Below are positions 47,395-59,984 of a stretch of DNA of 64,000 nt, one piece after another. The notes under the pieces are model-generated. The model saw nothing but the letters and a program-made list of their open reading frames with translations. It did not search any database and was not told where the DNA came from. The number at the start of each line of letters is the position of its first letter. The stretch's first letter is position 1. A program made the position numbers and the translations under genes. Location: NCBI GenBank assembly GCA_011009095.1, contig VTPC01090453.1, forward strand, positions 1-64,000, read 5' to 3'. The DNA is from Ignelater luminosus. Lineage: Eukaryota > Arthropoda > Insecta > Coleoptera > Elateridae.

Positions 47395-48460
47395 CCCTAG
47401 ATTACTTTTTGTGGGGATATTTGAAAATTAAGTAAAGGCCAGTGAATTTGGAAGATTTAAAAGCAAGGATTCGTCAAAAAATACACGTACAACAATATTC
47501 AAAGAGAATTTATTCGTCATCTTAGCTACTGTCAGGTTACCAACGGTGCACAATTTGAACATTTAATTTAGTTGTCTTTTGAATTTTGCATTTCCAGTAA
47601 GTTTAATATTGTGAAATTTTGAGGTCGTTTTTTTTTCAAAATTTCCTTATGTAACCTATACCCATGATTACCTCACCGTATGTAAAAAAAATGTGCTCTT
47701 TTAAATTCCGTAATAAAATAAAAGCGGTTGCCATTAAAAAAGAAAGTATCGATGACTTCATATCTCCTACATGGCTCACCCTGTATAAATATTTTCTGTT
47801 TATAAAAATGCGCATTTAAAAATAAAAATCGACGGGTCCCGGCGTTTTTCCTAAAACTAACAAATTTTACTAATAATAACGGATGTCTGATATATCAAAC
47901 AAAATAACGAATATCACAACACTCAAGAATGGGTTAACGAAAAACGTGAATACCAAACAATCACACACCTGTACCACAGCGATAACGAAGCTATACGTAG
48001 CCTTTTGGAGCTGAAATGACCCTCCAGGGTAAAGTGGTTTCCAAATCTCTTGGCACGCGAAATGTGCAAAAAACGGAGTTTACTGCACAAGAAAGAGAGA
48101 AAGAAAATTGTAAAAATCATGCATGTAGGGTCACCCGGCTAAAATTGGTCTTCTGCGCATTGAAGTTCGCGTGCCATGATATTTGGAAACCACTCTAATC
48201 GCTAGCTGGCTGTAGATGGAACTTATTTGGAGAAGTCGTTGAAATTAGCGGACTCGGAGTTATGAAATCCACAGAATCGCCAAATAGTTTTCCCAAAAAA
48301 AAAAACTCCAATAATGCAAGGTTCCCCATATACGGGTAGGTTTTACAAAAACCTCATAAAAGTTACCATCACGGTAGTTTTAGATTTTCGAAGAATATCT
48401 TCAATCCGTTAATGAATGTAAAAGTAAGGAAATGTTAAAATATTCCCGCTACAATAGGAT
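47395..48460. other. repeat-like DNA, no gene recognised
   Basis: CTCACCCTGTATA at 47776-47788 is another transposon terminus. Nothing else in this stretch is supportable. Confidence 0.35.
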
Positions 48461-48463
48461 ATA

Positions 48464-48990
48464 CCGGGTGGTCATAATATAATTCGGCAATATAATATAA
48501 CACAAATTTAAGAATACTAAAACGACATGTAAGAAACCCTGTTGTTTTTCTTTTGTTTTTATATTATTACTTATTTCTTCCAATATCATTTTCATTAATG
48601 CGTTTAGTGTACTGTTTAGGAAAGTTGTTCGGCGATAGTTGTCAGGTGATGTTTTTTGGCCTTTTTTAAATATCGGTATAGTTATGCTGTTCTTCCATTG
48701 CATTGGTATCTGCGGCCTTCTGAGAATGTTAATGAACAGTCGGGTGAGTTCTTGATATAGTCTCTTACCTCCATAATATGGACCTTTCCTATTCAAGCTT
48801 TTCATTACAGTTATAAAGTTTTCTGAGTTCAGCTCTATCTCTCGATTTTCGGCTTGTAGATTATCATCTTCTTCAGGTATTTGTGTCTCTCTTTGTTGTT
48901 CTTCGCTGAACAGCTCTTCAAGGTATGTTTTGCATTCTTTTGGTTTTATTTTACTGGTTTGTTCAGTGTCTTTTATGTCTTGCTTATGTA
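48464..48990 (-). pseudogene. LINE reverse transcriptase fragment
   Basis: On the minus strand, after an acidic linker (near 48900) comes NFITVMKSLNRKGPYYGG, then the polymerase block PMQWKNSITIPIFKKGQKTS and PDNYRRTTFLNSTL. Family members read KKGDKTSPDNYRGITLL. The frame continues as LEEISNNIKTKEKQQGF and then stops matching at about 48490. The low-coordinate end abuts TACCGGGTGGTCATAAT (48462), which looks like the terminus of a TA-inserted element. The FADD catalytic block is absent. Confidence 0.7.
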
Positions 48991-48999
48991 TTCTGCGCT

Positions 49000-50590
49000 G
49001 CCCATAAAACTCATTTGCGGCATTGCAGAATTAAAAAAGAAAAAGAGACTGTAGCAAAAAGAAAGAAAAAGAAAACGCGAAAGAGGGCGATTGGAAGAGT
49101 GAGAATATATGAGTGCGCGAGGAAGAGCAGAAAAGAATGGCCAAAAGTAAAGAAGAGAGAAAAAGAGTTAAAAAAGATGAGAGAAAGATAAAGAAATATA
49201 GTGTAATCTTTAATTATTGTTGGCAGGAAGTACTGGTTTTATATCTTGAACATTCCAAATACCAATCGCCTTTAAGTTCATACCTCCACAATCCTACTTT
49301 TTACTTCATTGACCTCTTATGTCTAGAATTTTGTTTCCTGAAAATAAGGAGTCAAACATGACGAAAGAAAGACAGTTTTCTCAATAATAATGGTTTGACT
49401 ACTTGATTTGAAGTCATTATCTGGTTATAATGGAAAAATATTGTCACTATACGTGCTTTGCCTCTTTTGCACTTATATCAACCTTATCTAGAGACTTCTT
49501 CCTGTCATATCTTACAATCTTATGATGATCGGTGAATGTTTGGTACTTTTCACCGTAAAACTTTTACAAGGTAAAACGTATGACTAGTCTCCTGTTTACA
49601 AATCTTATCACTTACCGTTATCAAGACAAAAAGTTAAGTTGGATTTTGCCATAATGTTCCAGGCCGGAATGTTTAATTTGACAACATCGCCGATCTTGTT
49701 TGTTTCGGCCCAAGCCGCTTATAGTTCATCTCAGATAGTGATACTGAAAGATTGAGCATTGATAGTTAAGTTAAGATGATGATTAATATCATTACCACTC
49801 CAACATAGCTATGCGCTTCCCAATATAATACAGTTGGTAATTCTTGAAAACTGAAATTTATTAATCTGCCCAATGCATTGGCGTGGGGCCCCGATGCCTG
49901 TGATTTTGCCCATTTTGCTGCGACTTTTAGCGGCAGAATTCTGAAAGATAAAAAATCGTTCCACTGAGTGCTTAGACCTGTTTCTAAGTAGAACGAAACT
50001 CCTTTTTGAAAATTCAATTGCGCGTTCTACTAACGGACGCCTGTGAAACGAACGTTGATGGATAAGAACATAGGCACGTACTTTTCAAGTAATTTCGATA
50101 AGAAAAAGTCCGATTTACATGACATTTGGCTAGAAAGTGATTGCAACTTACATCCAGACTGATTCTACAATGTTTTTTCAAAGTTAACGTGAGTTGCAAA
50201 AATGTATTTGATGTATCGAACTTAATGAGAAGGCTGACCCAAAAGTATGAAAAATCACAGCTATCCAAACTGATGAGTAATATTGATTTCAAATCGATAT
50301 AGAAACAGAATTTTGTGCTAGCAATAAAAAATGCCTTGTCAATTCGTCAAGAATCAAATGTCGTTGACCAACTTTTGTTCGCAATGTTTGTGTTTACTGT
50401 GTTTTTAAACCATAACCATACCTATTACCTGAATAATGTCCAGCAGTTAGACGAATAGGTACACTAAGCTGCCTTTAGACAGAGAAAAGTGAAATAGGTA
50501 AACAAGAATTCTAAAGACAATAATTTAAATCTTTATTAAACATTGTATACGATAATAAAAATTGTTTATTAATAATTAAGAAGACAGATG
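49000..50590. other. purine-rich tract and unassigned DNA
   Basis: From about 49036 to 49195 the plus strand is almost all A and G and would encode a Lys/Arg-rich peptide (for instance KRKKKKTRKR). I regard this as low-complexity DNA. The rest shows no gene. Confidence 0.4.
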
Positions 50591-50599
50591 AAACCAATT

Positions 50600-52612
50600 T
50601 AAGACAATTATCTTGCAAGCAGCAAAGAAGTGTTGCGGAACCACAAAAATCTCTAATAAATAAGTAAGAAGAACAGAATAGTGGACAGGAGAATTACAGA
50701 AGTTAATAAAAGAGAAGAGAGCTATGGAGAAAGTACCTAAACTCGAACAATCAGGAGCATTATAAAAACTATAATAAAAAGAGAAAACTAGTAAAAAAAA
50801 GCAGTAAAAGAGGCGAAGAGAATATCATGGATAAGATTTGGACAAAACATGAAGAATAATTTTAGAGAGAACCAAAAACTATTTTATGGAATTGTAAAGC
50901 AATTACGAAAGAAAAACAGTACGGATTGAAGAATATAAAGGATGAAGAAGGAAACATATTAACCAGAGAAGACGAGATTTTAGAAAGATGGAGACAATAC
51001 TTTGAGGAATTAATAGATGCAACAATGATTAGAAGCGCACCGGAGGAAGACAGACAAATTAAGATGATAGATGAAAGAGAAAATATCGAAACTACCCGAG
51101 AAGAAACAGATAAAGCCATTAGCAAAGTGAAAACAGGAAAAGCCGCAGAGATCGACGGATTAGCCCCAGAAATGATTAAATATATGGAAGAACAAGGAAA
51201 GGAAGCACTAAAAGACCTGTTCTGCGAAATCGTGAGACAAAATAAAGTATCGCAAGAATGGAATACCGAAATTATTCTACCGATATATAAAAAAGGCGAC
51301 CAAAGAGACTGCGCAAACTATAGAGGCATCACACTGACGAGCGTTGTGGGAAAGGTATTAGCTAGAATAATAGAGAAAAGAATAAAAGACACAATTGAAA
51401 GTACTCTAGAAGAGACCCAACACAGTTTTAGAAAAGGAAGAGGAACGCAGGACCCAATATTTATCTTAAGACAAGCAATAAAAAAGAACATAAATAAGAC
51501 TAAAGACCTACACTGCTGTTTCACTGACTTAGAAAAAGCCTTTGACAGCAAGGTTTAAGAACAAAAGGAGTAAGTGAGGAACTGACGAAAATAATCAAAG
51601 CAATGTACGAAAACACCATACATATTATTAGAACTCAATACTAAGAATCGCGGGAGTTTATAAATAAAAAGGGTCTAAAACAGGGATGTGTATTGAGCTC
51701 CATACTGTTCGCCGTAGTGATGGATGAAGCAGTAAAGAAAGTTATGCAAAGAATGAAAATTTTACAGATAGGAAACTGGAAAATGCAGAGAATAATGTAT
51801 CAGAAATTTTGTTTGCTGATGATATAATGTTATTGGCAGAGTCGGACCAAATCCTACAATATAATTTGAATATCCTCAATGAAGAAATGGTAAAGAAAAA
51901 TATGAAAACAAATATTAACAAAACGAAGTGCATGATAATAGCAGTTGAAAATAAGATCCACAACATCACAATAGAAAATATCAGAATAGAGCAAGTGAAC
52001 CAATTTAAATACCTGAAAACAATCATCAAAAATAGCGGAAAGCTAGACAAAGAAATAACCGAAAGAACGAGTATGACGGGGACAGTATTGAATAGCTTAA
52101 AGTCAACGTTTTTCGGAAAGAAAGAGATCCCGAAACATATTAAAGTAAAAGTTTAAAAAAGTGGTAACACCTACTCTTATATATGGATATGAGTCATGGA
52201 GCTTGATGAACAAAAATATCAGTCGTCTAAATGCACTGAAAATGAGGTTTCTCAGAAAAATTAAAGGCAGAACTAGAAGAGATAGAATTAGAAACAAAGT
52301 ATTTAGAAGAAAGCTTAAAATGGAACCAGTAAGCTGAAGATAGAGAAAAGAAGGTTGGGATGGCTACGTCATATCTACAGAATGGAGGAAGATCGACTCC
52401 CGAGACAAGTGTATGAAGCGAGACCTACATGCAAAAATAAAAGAGGACAACCGAAGTGAGACCAGCAGCAGCAAAAAGAAGCATAGAGTGGGAAATGGTC
52501 CACAACTTGACCCAAGACAGGCAAGATTGGAAGATGAAAGTAACCTCAACTCCGCAGTCCTACGTTTAACGGTAGATAAATAAAGAACTAAGTAAGTAAG
52601 TAAGTAAGTAAT
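50600..52612 (+). pseudogene. LINE retrotransposon, reverse transcriptase to 3' tail
   Basis: A 5'-truncated LINE. Its linker starts near 50650 and includes ENQKLFYGIVKQLRKKN. The first open frame, 50926-51558, encodes EILERWRQYFEELID, PIYKKGDQRDCANYRGITL, ARIIEKRIKDTIESTLEE, FRKGRGTQDP and FTDLEKAFDS, the fingers and first palm motif. A deletion and frame shift follow. KGLKQGCVLSSILFAVVMDE appears near 51665-51730, then MFADDIMLLAESDQ at 51809, the catalytic Asp pair, in an open frame to 52156. The tail, MRFLRKIKGRTRRDRIRN and LRHIYRMEEDRLPRQ, runs to about 52400. A (TAAG)n tail at 52589-52612 marks the 3' end. It was probably active in the fairly recent past, but this copy is dead. RTE-like affiliation is tentative. 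Confidence 0.85.
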
Positions 52613-52614
52613 TA

Positions 52615-55600
52615 ACAGAAATGTTGCTGGACTGGTGAAAACACTTAAAAATGAAAGTTTAGATTAAAAACTGCAAGCCTGCATTCTTGTCCGCACTATC
52701 ATCATCCAAAAGAGCGAAGCAAGTAAATAACTGTACATACAAGCGCTGAGAAGAGTACACTTGTGACCACATGCGCAATAATATTGGCCACAAGGACTTC
52801 TTTGTCAAAGGCTACAATTTTCCATAAATTATAAGCTACACAAGATAGAAAACTGTCCAGTAGAGGCGCCAGGGACACTTTTGTACAAGCTCTAGAACAG
52901 AGCCTGTCTGAACAATAATGTAACATAGTTAAGTTCTTTATTAGATAGAAACTAAAATCTTTCAGGAAGAGCCTCGTAATGACATTTAATATATTGGGCG
53001 GTTTCAATCTCTCTTCTTCAAAACCTGTTGTGTAAGTTACTGTCGTACATTCCCATGTTATGTTGGTGCGTTTTTACTGAAGCAGATCCTATGAAAAGTC
53101 TTACTAGAGTTTCAAATGATCAGCAACCGCAGTACTCTGATGACCTTCTTACAACGTTTAACAACAAATAATCGTCCATGCCTTTTCCTGGAATAATCTT
53201 CTTGATTGTTTATATTTGCTTATGTTCTGACCTACTTGGTTACAGTTTCTCGTGTGACATTTTAAGATCTCAAAACTTAACTTTGCAAAATTGTCCACTA
53301 GTGTATTCCAAATTATGTTTATTGAATTTCGGCCAGTCATTAATATTCTCGAGTAACTATATGAGAATGTGAGTCATAATATGCAAAAGGGACTAAAGTG
53401 CATTTGCTTCAATTTGAGACTTAAGTAAATAGAGAGAACATCGATCAGAGCAAAATGACTTTGGTATTTTAGCCCTTTTTTGCATAGTATGACCTTTTAG
53501 CGTTATGGCGTTACAGTCAGCAAAAGATTTACGTCAGGATTTCTTGCAGAAAGTGCAAAATATTTAGTTGGATTCATATTGAAGATTGCTTTCAGGAGAT
53601 CTAGATCTCGAGTCTCCAAACAGATCGTTCTCATTTGCTTTCTGTGGTTTCCCTTAAATCATTCAGATGAATGCCGGCACAGTAACTTTCAATAACCTCT
53701 TATCGTACCTTATTACTCATATTATCCTCATTCCTACTCCTATAGCACCTCGCCCCAAAATGGAGAAATAAAATGCAATGGCCGTTCTTCCTTACAGAAC
53801 CGTACATAATTGAATTAGGTATGTTTACAAACTATAATTTGTCTTCCATCCTTTTATACTTTATTCGGCTGCTAAAACAATTAACATAAGATTATTCAAA
53901 CGGTTTTGGTGTCTTGTTTATTTGTTTAATTTTTATACGTAAAGCTCAATTGTTCGAGATCAATCTTGTTCTGTTCCATTTACTATTTTAGAACTAACTA
54001 CCGTATGCATTTGAATCTCTGCCAATCCATCAACGATTGGAAAATTGAATTCTACTGCGCGAACGCAACAATCTATTGTCTGATTTAGCCTAGTAAGTAG
54101 ATGGAATTCTTCTTTAAGATCATCTGAGGCTTTTTGCAAATAATTAAAAGAGTTTAGGCTTGATTTTGCAGTAACTAACAAGATATGTCGAGAACTCAAA
54201 AACCCCTTATGGTGAGAGTAACTTTAAGCTTTTCCTCTGAGTTCTGGATCTTATTATTAGTATTCTGCTGCAGTACAACTCAGAAACCAAGACACTACTA
54301 CTACTACTACAAATGAAAGCTATCAAGAAAGCATTCTTAAGGCAAAGACAAAGAAACGTGTGCTAGTTTTTGATAATTTCCTCGGTCACGAGTTTGACTT
54401 AGATTGTTCCTTTTTACATGTTCTTCAAAGTTTGACGGTTTGTAACACTTATTTAGTAATACACTCAAACCTGTTTTTGTGCGGTCCTTTTTTGCGCGAT
54501 TTTGTTATGCGGTATATAAAAAAATGCCCCTAAAAGTGTATAATGTGAATAAAAAGTAAGAGATTTGAAGATTAATTTGCCTTGAGGTTGGTTGCCCGAA
54601 TGCCCAAATGTATTTCATCATCACATTATAGCAGCCAGTTTCATTACATATGTACCGTTGCGGATGTTTGTTTACTTGAAAATGAAAATCTAATTCAAAA
54701 CAATTTCCTATCTCTAGTTATAATTCAGAATACAAATTTTGCATTATTCAGATTAGTCAGCACGAAAATATAATTTAAACTGATACATGAAACGATTTAG
54801 TCTGAATCACCTTTAAGAATTGTATTTTTGATCTTCCTCTAACTCCAAAAGCGCCCATCGCAAAAACATTGCTATTAGAATCCAAAACTGCTTGTTCTTA
54901 TTGCAAACATAAGAAGAAGATACATTTTAAGGCACGATATTATAATTTCCCTTAGTTCCTACAATAAAACCGAACTTGCAGGTGCCGCAAGTTTGTTATT
55001 GTTACTATTACAAAACCTTTACTACATACAGTGGTCAAAAAACTCAAATTGTAATTTTTGGGTGCTTTTTAAATGAAACAACCTATATTTGAAAGCGTTG
55101 TTTACGAAGACAGAATTTACAGCTTCAGCCTTAATTCAACAAATTTGTTATATGCAGAAACATGGAAATCCGAATGCTTGAAACAAATACCATATTATTT
55201 ATACGGATACTAGCCCGATAGTTATGAATGTAAGAAGTACTATGTGTAGGCTTCGTAGAATTCGCATACGTACATTTAATGTATTTCTGTTAATATCAAA
55301 TTGTGATGCAGGTGAGGCAGGTAGAGTGTTACGTTACTCCTAATAAGTCACATTTGTATGATGTAATATGTTACTAGCAGTGTTTATAAATTAACTGAAC
55401 TCTTTAGTGTTAAATATTAATTATAATATCCGGAACTAATTACAATTACCTGTGTACATACTCAAGAAACAACGTTTCAGTACGTGACAATATCAGTAAT
55501 GCACGTAGAAGGAGTGTTCCTATATCGTATATTTGCATACTACGTGTAGCATGCATTTAAAAGGCTTGATTGATGATGTAGGTAAACAACGTTAGTAATT

Positions 55601-55660
55601 TTAAGTACAAGAATATTAAAGTGCAATTCCTAATTTAAAATTTCAAGACATTGTATAATG
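52615..55660. other. no gene recognised
   Basis: AT-rich DNA. An (ACT)n microsatellite lies at 54294-54310. A 79-codon minus frame at 53960-54199 has no motif that I know. Confidence 0.4.
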
Positions 55661-55665
55661 CCTCC

Positions 55666-57506
55666 TTAACCCATTTCTGGCCAAGCATAAAAGTAACAAA
55701 AAATTTGACAAATCTTGTAGATATATTTACTAAATACATGCATATATAAACATTTACGAGAAAAAAAATAATCGGAAGTTTATAAAAAAAAATGTTTCAT
55801 TAACGAATCTTTGGCCGAATATATGAACTAAAACTATATTTATATAATATACCGCTAATAGTGAAACACTTTGGATGTAAATGTACATGACACTGATCAC
55901 AAATATAGACACTATTAGTCTTACATATTTTGCAACGTCGCCTCCGACCGTCTTCTTGACGTAAAATGTTGTGACCGATTTCGTCATAACGGACTTCCTT
56001 AGGCAAACTATCTCGTGATGGACGACCCCATGACGTTGTTGTTCTAGGTTGTTCAGTATCTGACTTTTCTTCTTCCATTGCAACTTCAAACGCATTCTTC
56101 GCTTCAGATTGAATCAGAGATAGGACTAAATAGGATCTAAATTCTATTTGAGACAAATGTGACTCATTTGCAATGTTGCAGATTCTCCAGGCATTCACTA
56201 TGGTGCAGTCGATGAGATTGATAAATAGGGACCACCACCATTTCTTTACTCTTACCTTTATTCTATAGTTCGCTACAGCATTGTCTAAAAGATCCACACC
56301 GCCCATGTACTTGTTATAATCATTTATAACATTTGGTTGAAGGATGGATACTTCCTTTTTAAGTGTTTGGTTGTACCTTTAACCTTGGCAATAGGATCTA
56401 TAGTACCATTATTAGTAGCCACAGTAACAACTGAATTGTCGTTCCATCTGGTAACTAAAACTTTTGTATTCTCGTCAAAGATGTAGTCGAAGTCTCCGTT
56501 TTCTTTTTTTTTGATGTGTTTTTGGGCAATTAGATAGACGATTTTCTCTCACCGTACCAGTAAAGAAAACGCCTTTTTCCTTGAGAATATGAAATAAACT
56601 GTAGCTTGAAAAAAAGTTATCAAAGAATACCCTACAGCTCGAGAGATCCTTTACAACAGAGAGCAAATCTGTTGTTACTTGTGCTCCCAATGGAAGTTCA
56701 GATTTTGGTTTAGAAAGAAAGTCCCTTCTACATCCGTCACTGGTGCTTTCTTCAAAAGCACAACGTCATCTAAATCTTTTTCATCTGTTAGGATATCAAC
56801 ATCAGGAGGTATGTACACAGCATCTATATCATCGCCGTTTTGTATATCTTCTACAATAGCTTCTAATTCTTTTATGGTAAGAGGTTTCTTCATTTCCCAT
56901 TCTTGAGTCATTGCTGAAAGGCATGACATTTTCAAGTATAATTATGTGTCACTGATAATATTTTTTTCTAAAATATCCAGAAAAGAGTGAAAACGGTATT
57001 TATATCCCTCGAAAATGTATTTGCAATAAAAAAAATAAAAAAATGCATTTGAAGACCCTATAAAAATTACCCAGGTTCTACGTTTTTGAAAGTTTTATGG
57101 TTTTACCACAACATAGCCGCATATCCGGCCAAAGTATCGAAAACGAAACATTAACTTTTAGAGCCTGTGTAATTTTACAACAATAACAGTTACAATTTTT
57201 AGCACAAGGAATGTTTGGTCTAGACCTTTCTGAGTGAAGTACTGTTATAAAAAATATTTACAAATAACTGTTTGATTTATTGCTTCCGTTTGTAGGTAAG
57301 AAAGCGGAGTCATCCGTAAACGTACCACTTTAAAAATTAACAAAAAATAAATTTATTAAAGCATAAATGTTTTTCTGCTAGATTTATAATCTACAGATCT
57401 TTCTGTATAATGTGTAATTCTAATGCAGCAATATCATTAATAGAAATAAATAAAAAAAATAAACTTAAATGTTTCGTTTTCGATACTTTGACAATAAATG
57501 GGTTAA
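55666..57506 (-). mobile_element. piggyBac-type element with TTAA ends, defective
   Basis: The element spans 55670-57502 (1833 bases) between TTAA sites. The left end reads CCCATTTCTGGCCAAGC, the right end (reverse-complemented) CCCATTTATTGTCAAAG; only the first seven bases match perfectly. Inside the right end, ATGTTTCGTTTTCGATACTT at 57469-57488 is repeated inverted near 57135-57155, in the manner of internal repeats of piggyBac elements. The length is short for the family because the transposase gene has lost its middle. Confidence 0.8.
55800..56935 (-). pseudogene. piggyBac transposase with large internal deletion
   Basis: The N-terminal acidic region is read from 56935 to about 56715, including ELEAIVEDIQNGDDIDAVY. 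It then jumps to the catalytic half: PKSELPLGAQVTTDLL and CRVFFDNFFSSYSLFHILK with the second catalytic Asp. VTRWNDNSVVTVATN follows near 56440. After a frame shift MGGVDLLDNAVANYRIKVR appears, with the third Asp in GVD. The C-terminus (to 55800) carries a Cys/His-rich zinc-binding end, CKICKTNSVYICDQCHVHLH. The first catalytic Asp and some 200 residues around it are deleted. The KKRKRRLR stretch near 56500 is a frame artefact. The protein cannot catalyse transposition. Confidence 0.9.
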
Positions 57507-59390
57507 AATGGCGTAGTCTAAGAATAAAAGCGTCTTCAAGATGTTTGTTCAGTAGTCTGAATACATAACTACTTTAGATATCCAAAGAGAAATTAAAAAT
57601 GTGACTCATGCCGCAACATGCCACGTACAGTAAAGTACTTTAGAGTACAAAATTAGCACTTACTGTCATGGAGAAGTTGACATTGAATTAGCTTTAGGAA
57701 CTTAAGTTGATGGAGAAGGCTTTTATCGATTTTAAGCTGGCGAAGTTGAGATGCAACAACCAAATCTTTTACATCAATATTTAAAGTAAAAAAATTAAGT
57801 GACATTGGAATTACTAAAGCAAGTCACACAATTTTTGCTCAAACCACTTTTGTGTCCTATTTGTTTCCTATCTTTTTTTTTATACTTAAAAAGTGAGCTT
57901 TGCATAATTAAGAGTTATAGAATTCATTGAATCTTTGTGAATATTTCGTCATGGATAACAATGTAGTGTAGTATTTTGTTCCATAAAAGCAACCAGACTA
58001 CTTTAGATGGCGACCTTGGCCGTAGGTTGGGAGGTTACTTACATAATTTATAGCAACACTATCTATCAAGAAGTTCAAAATTTCCATTATTAATGATAAT
58101 AAATAATTAAAGATGATCTCTCTTCAGAAATGTTAGTCTAGGTTGCATTTTTCACAAGCACAGGCTGATCCATTTATATTATTCACGGAAGAGTACAGTA
58201 CTTGCGAGCTTTATAAAAGGTAAAAATTCCTTCAAACTGATCTACTGTTAAACTGCAAGTGTAGTCATCATTATTCATGAACTGAGATTACACAAACCAA
58301 CATGTGAACTGAATACCTTAAACCTCGACATTTGTATTTTACCAAACATAAAATATATTTTAAAATTCTTAGCGTTTATCTCTTGAGAATCTTAAATATT
58401 TGACATAATGTAATAAGCGCTAGCTACAAACTAGCTTAAAGGCTTCTTCTAGAACGTTTTAAGTAACACAATCAAAAGTAATAGACAGCTGGCCATAAGT
58501 TTATCGATATCAAATTATAAGAGTTTTATTTATTTTGACACCATTCACTTACAACATTAACGAACATCTCTCTTAATGAAAAAGTTCGTCTTGATAACAT
58601 AAGGTTATAACGCATAAGATTTATAAATTTGCTACAACCAACAGTTCGAATTTTAAATTTCCTTTTGTTTATTTATTTTCAGTTTTAATTTCATACATGG
58701 AGATGGAGAAGAATCTTGATTCACCGTTGTAACGTAATAAGTTAGCTGTATGGATCAAATCAGTTATTCAAGTTGTGCAATTCAATTTGGTTACTGATTT
58801 CTTCCGGATCTTTTATTTCAAAGATTTCATTTTTGCTGACTGAATAATTCAAACTGAGGCCATAAGATTTATAACTGAAACATTCACAAGACATATTTAA
58901 GTTCACAATAATTATCTTTTTATTCTTTTAATTTACTGAGTATTTCATCTTCAATCTGTGATTCTAAAATGGTCTGAAAACTGAGTATAGAAAATTCTAA
59001 TGGATTGAGCTTCGATTTAACTTTCTTTTTATAACATACGAAGCTTAAGAGCTTTTCCCCGCTTTAGATATCTCAAAAAAGGTCTTCCTTGACCTTTTGT
59101 TACGGTCCACCCATCGCACAATTTCTAGCCTTCCTTGCAAAGCTGAAAGTGTAGACAAAATATGAGCAAAGGATTAATTTCTAATCTAAATACTTAAATA
59201 TCTTGCACCAGAATTCATTAGATGTTCTGCTTCTTTAGACCCATCAGGACACACATCTAAAGTATTTGAAGTATCTTTGGTTTTACACTGTTGCCCTTGT
59301 TGTAGTTTTAGGTTAAGGCTAATAATAAAGCATGCAAAAATTACTTACTTACTCAAGCGAGTTTATTTCGAATTAGCTGGCTTTCACAAT
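57507..59390. other. no gene recognised
   Basis: AT-rich DNA with short frames and no family match. Confidence 0.4.
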
Positions 59391-59459
59391 CTCTGAGACC
59401 GTTTATATAGAGCGAAATCGCATACATAATGAGAAACACGCCGGTCATTAAAATTTTAC

Positions 59460-59980
59460 ATTTAACATTCAGTACGGCCAATGAAGGGCAAAGGCTGACG
59501 TTAGCTGCAACAGATGGTCTGTGAGAGGTCCTAACCCAATCTGTGTTTGTAATTTAACTTTATTTAGAAAGGCAATGGAGGGTAATACCTGATTTTGGGC
59601 CATCATAGGTGGCCCCGTGTTCTTAGCTTTGTTAAGGTCAATGGAAGGTGAAGCCCGAACTTGTGCTAGTGCGGTGACTGGTACAATGGAGAAATCCACC
59701 TTGTCTTTGCATTTAGTCTCTTAGAAGATTGATGGAACGTAAAACCCTACCTTGGACTATCACGGGTGGCCCGTTGGAGGGCGTAGTCTTCCCGTTATTA
59801 ACTTTTGGGGTGGAGATCGACCTGCACAAGCATTTGCACAGTCAACAGTTAAAATTCCGCAAGCGTAGAATGCCTTTTCTAATCTAAAGAAGATGAAGAT
59901 AAATTTGTGCCATCTATCGGTTCTTGAAATATGTACGGTTTGTCTACGTAATTCCAAGCGTCCCTAGACTTTGCACAGGC
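59460..59980. repeat. imperfect direct repeats, GC-richer
   Basis: Related phrases recur: AAAGGCAATGGAGGGTAATA (59570), AAGGTCAATGGAAGGTGAAG (59635), AGATTGATGGAACGTAAAAC (59726), and CATCATAGGTGGCCC versus TATCACGGGTGGCCC. The family is unknown. The open frames within it (76 and 65 codons, minus) look like by-products. Confidence 0.4.
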
Positions 59981-59984
59981 CAAA

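Noticed and set aside
48925-49195. Lys/Arg-rich 88-codon frame as a nuclear protein
   Set aside because: The basic part lies in an almost pure A/G tract and the front part overlaps a LINE relic on the other strand.
54294-54310. (ACT)n run
   Set aside because: A short simple-sequence microsatellite with no further structure.
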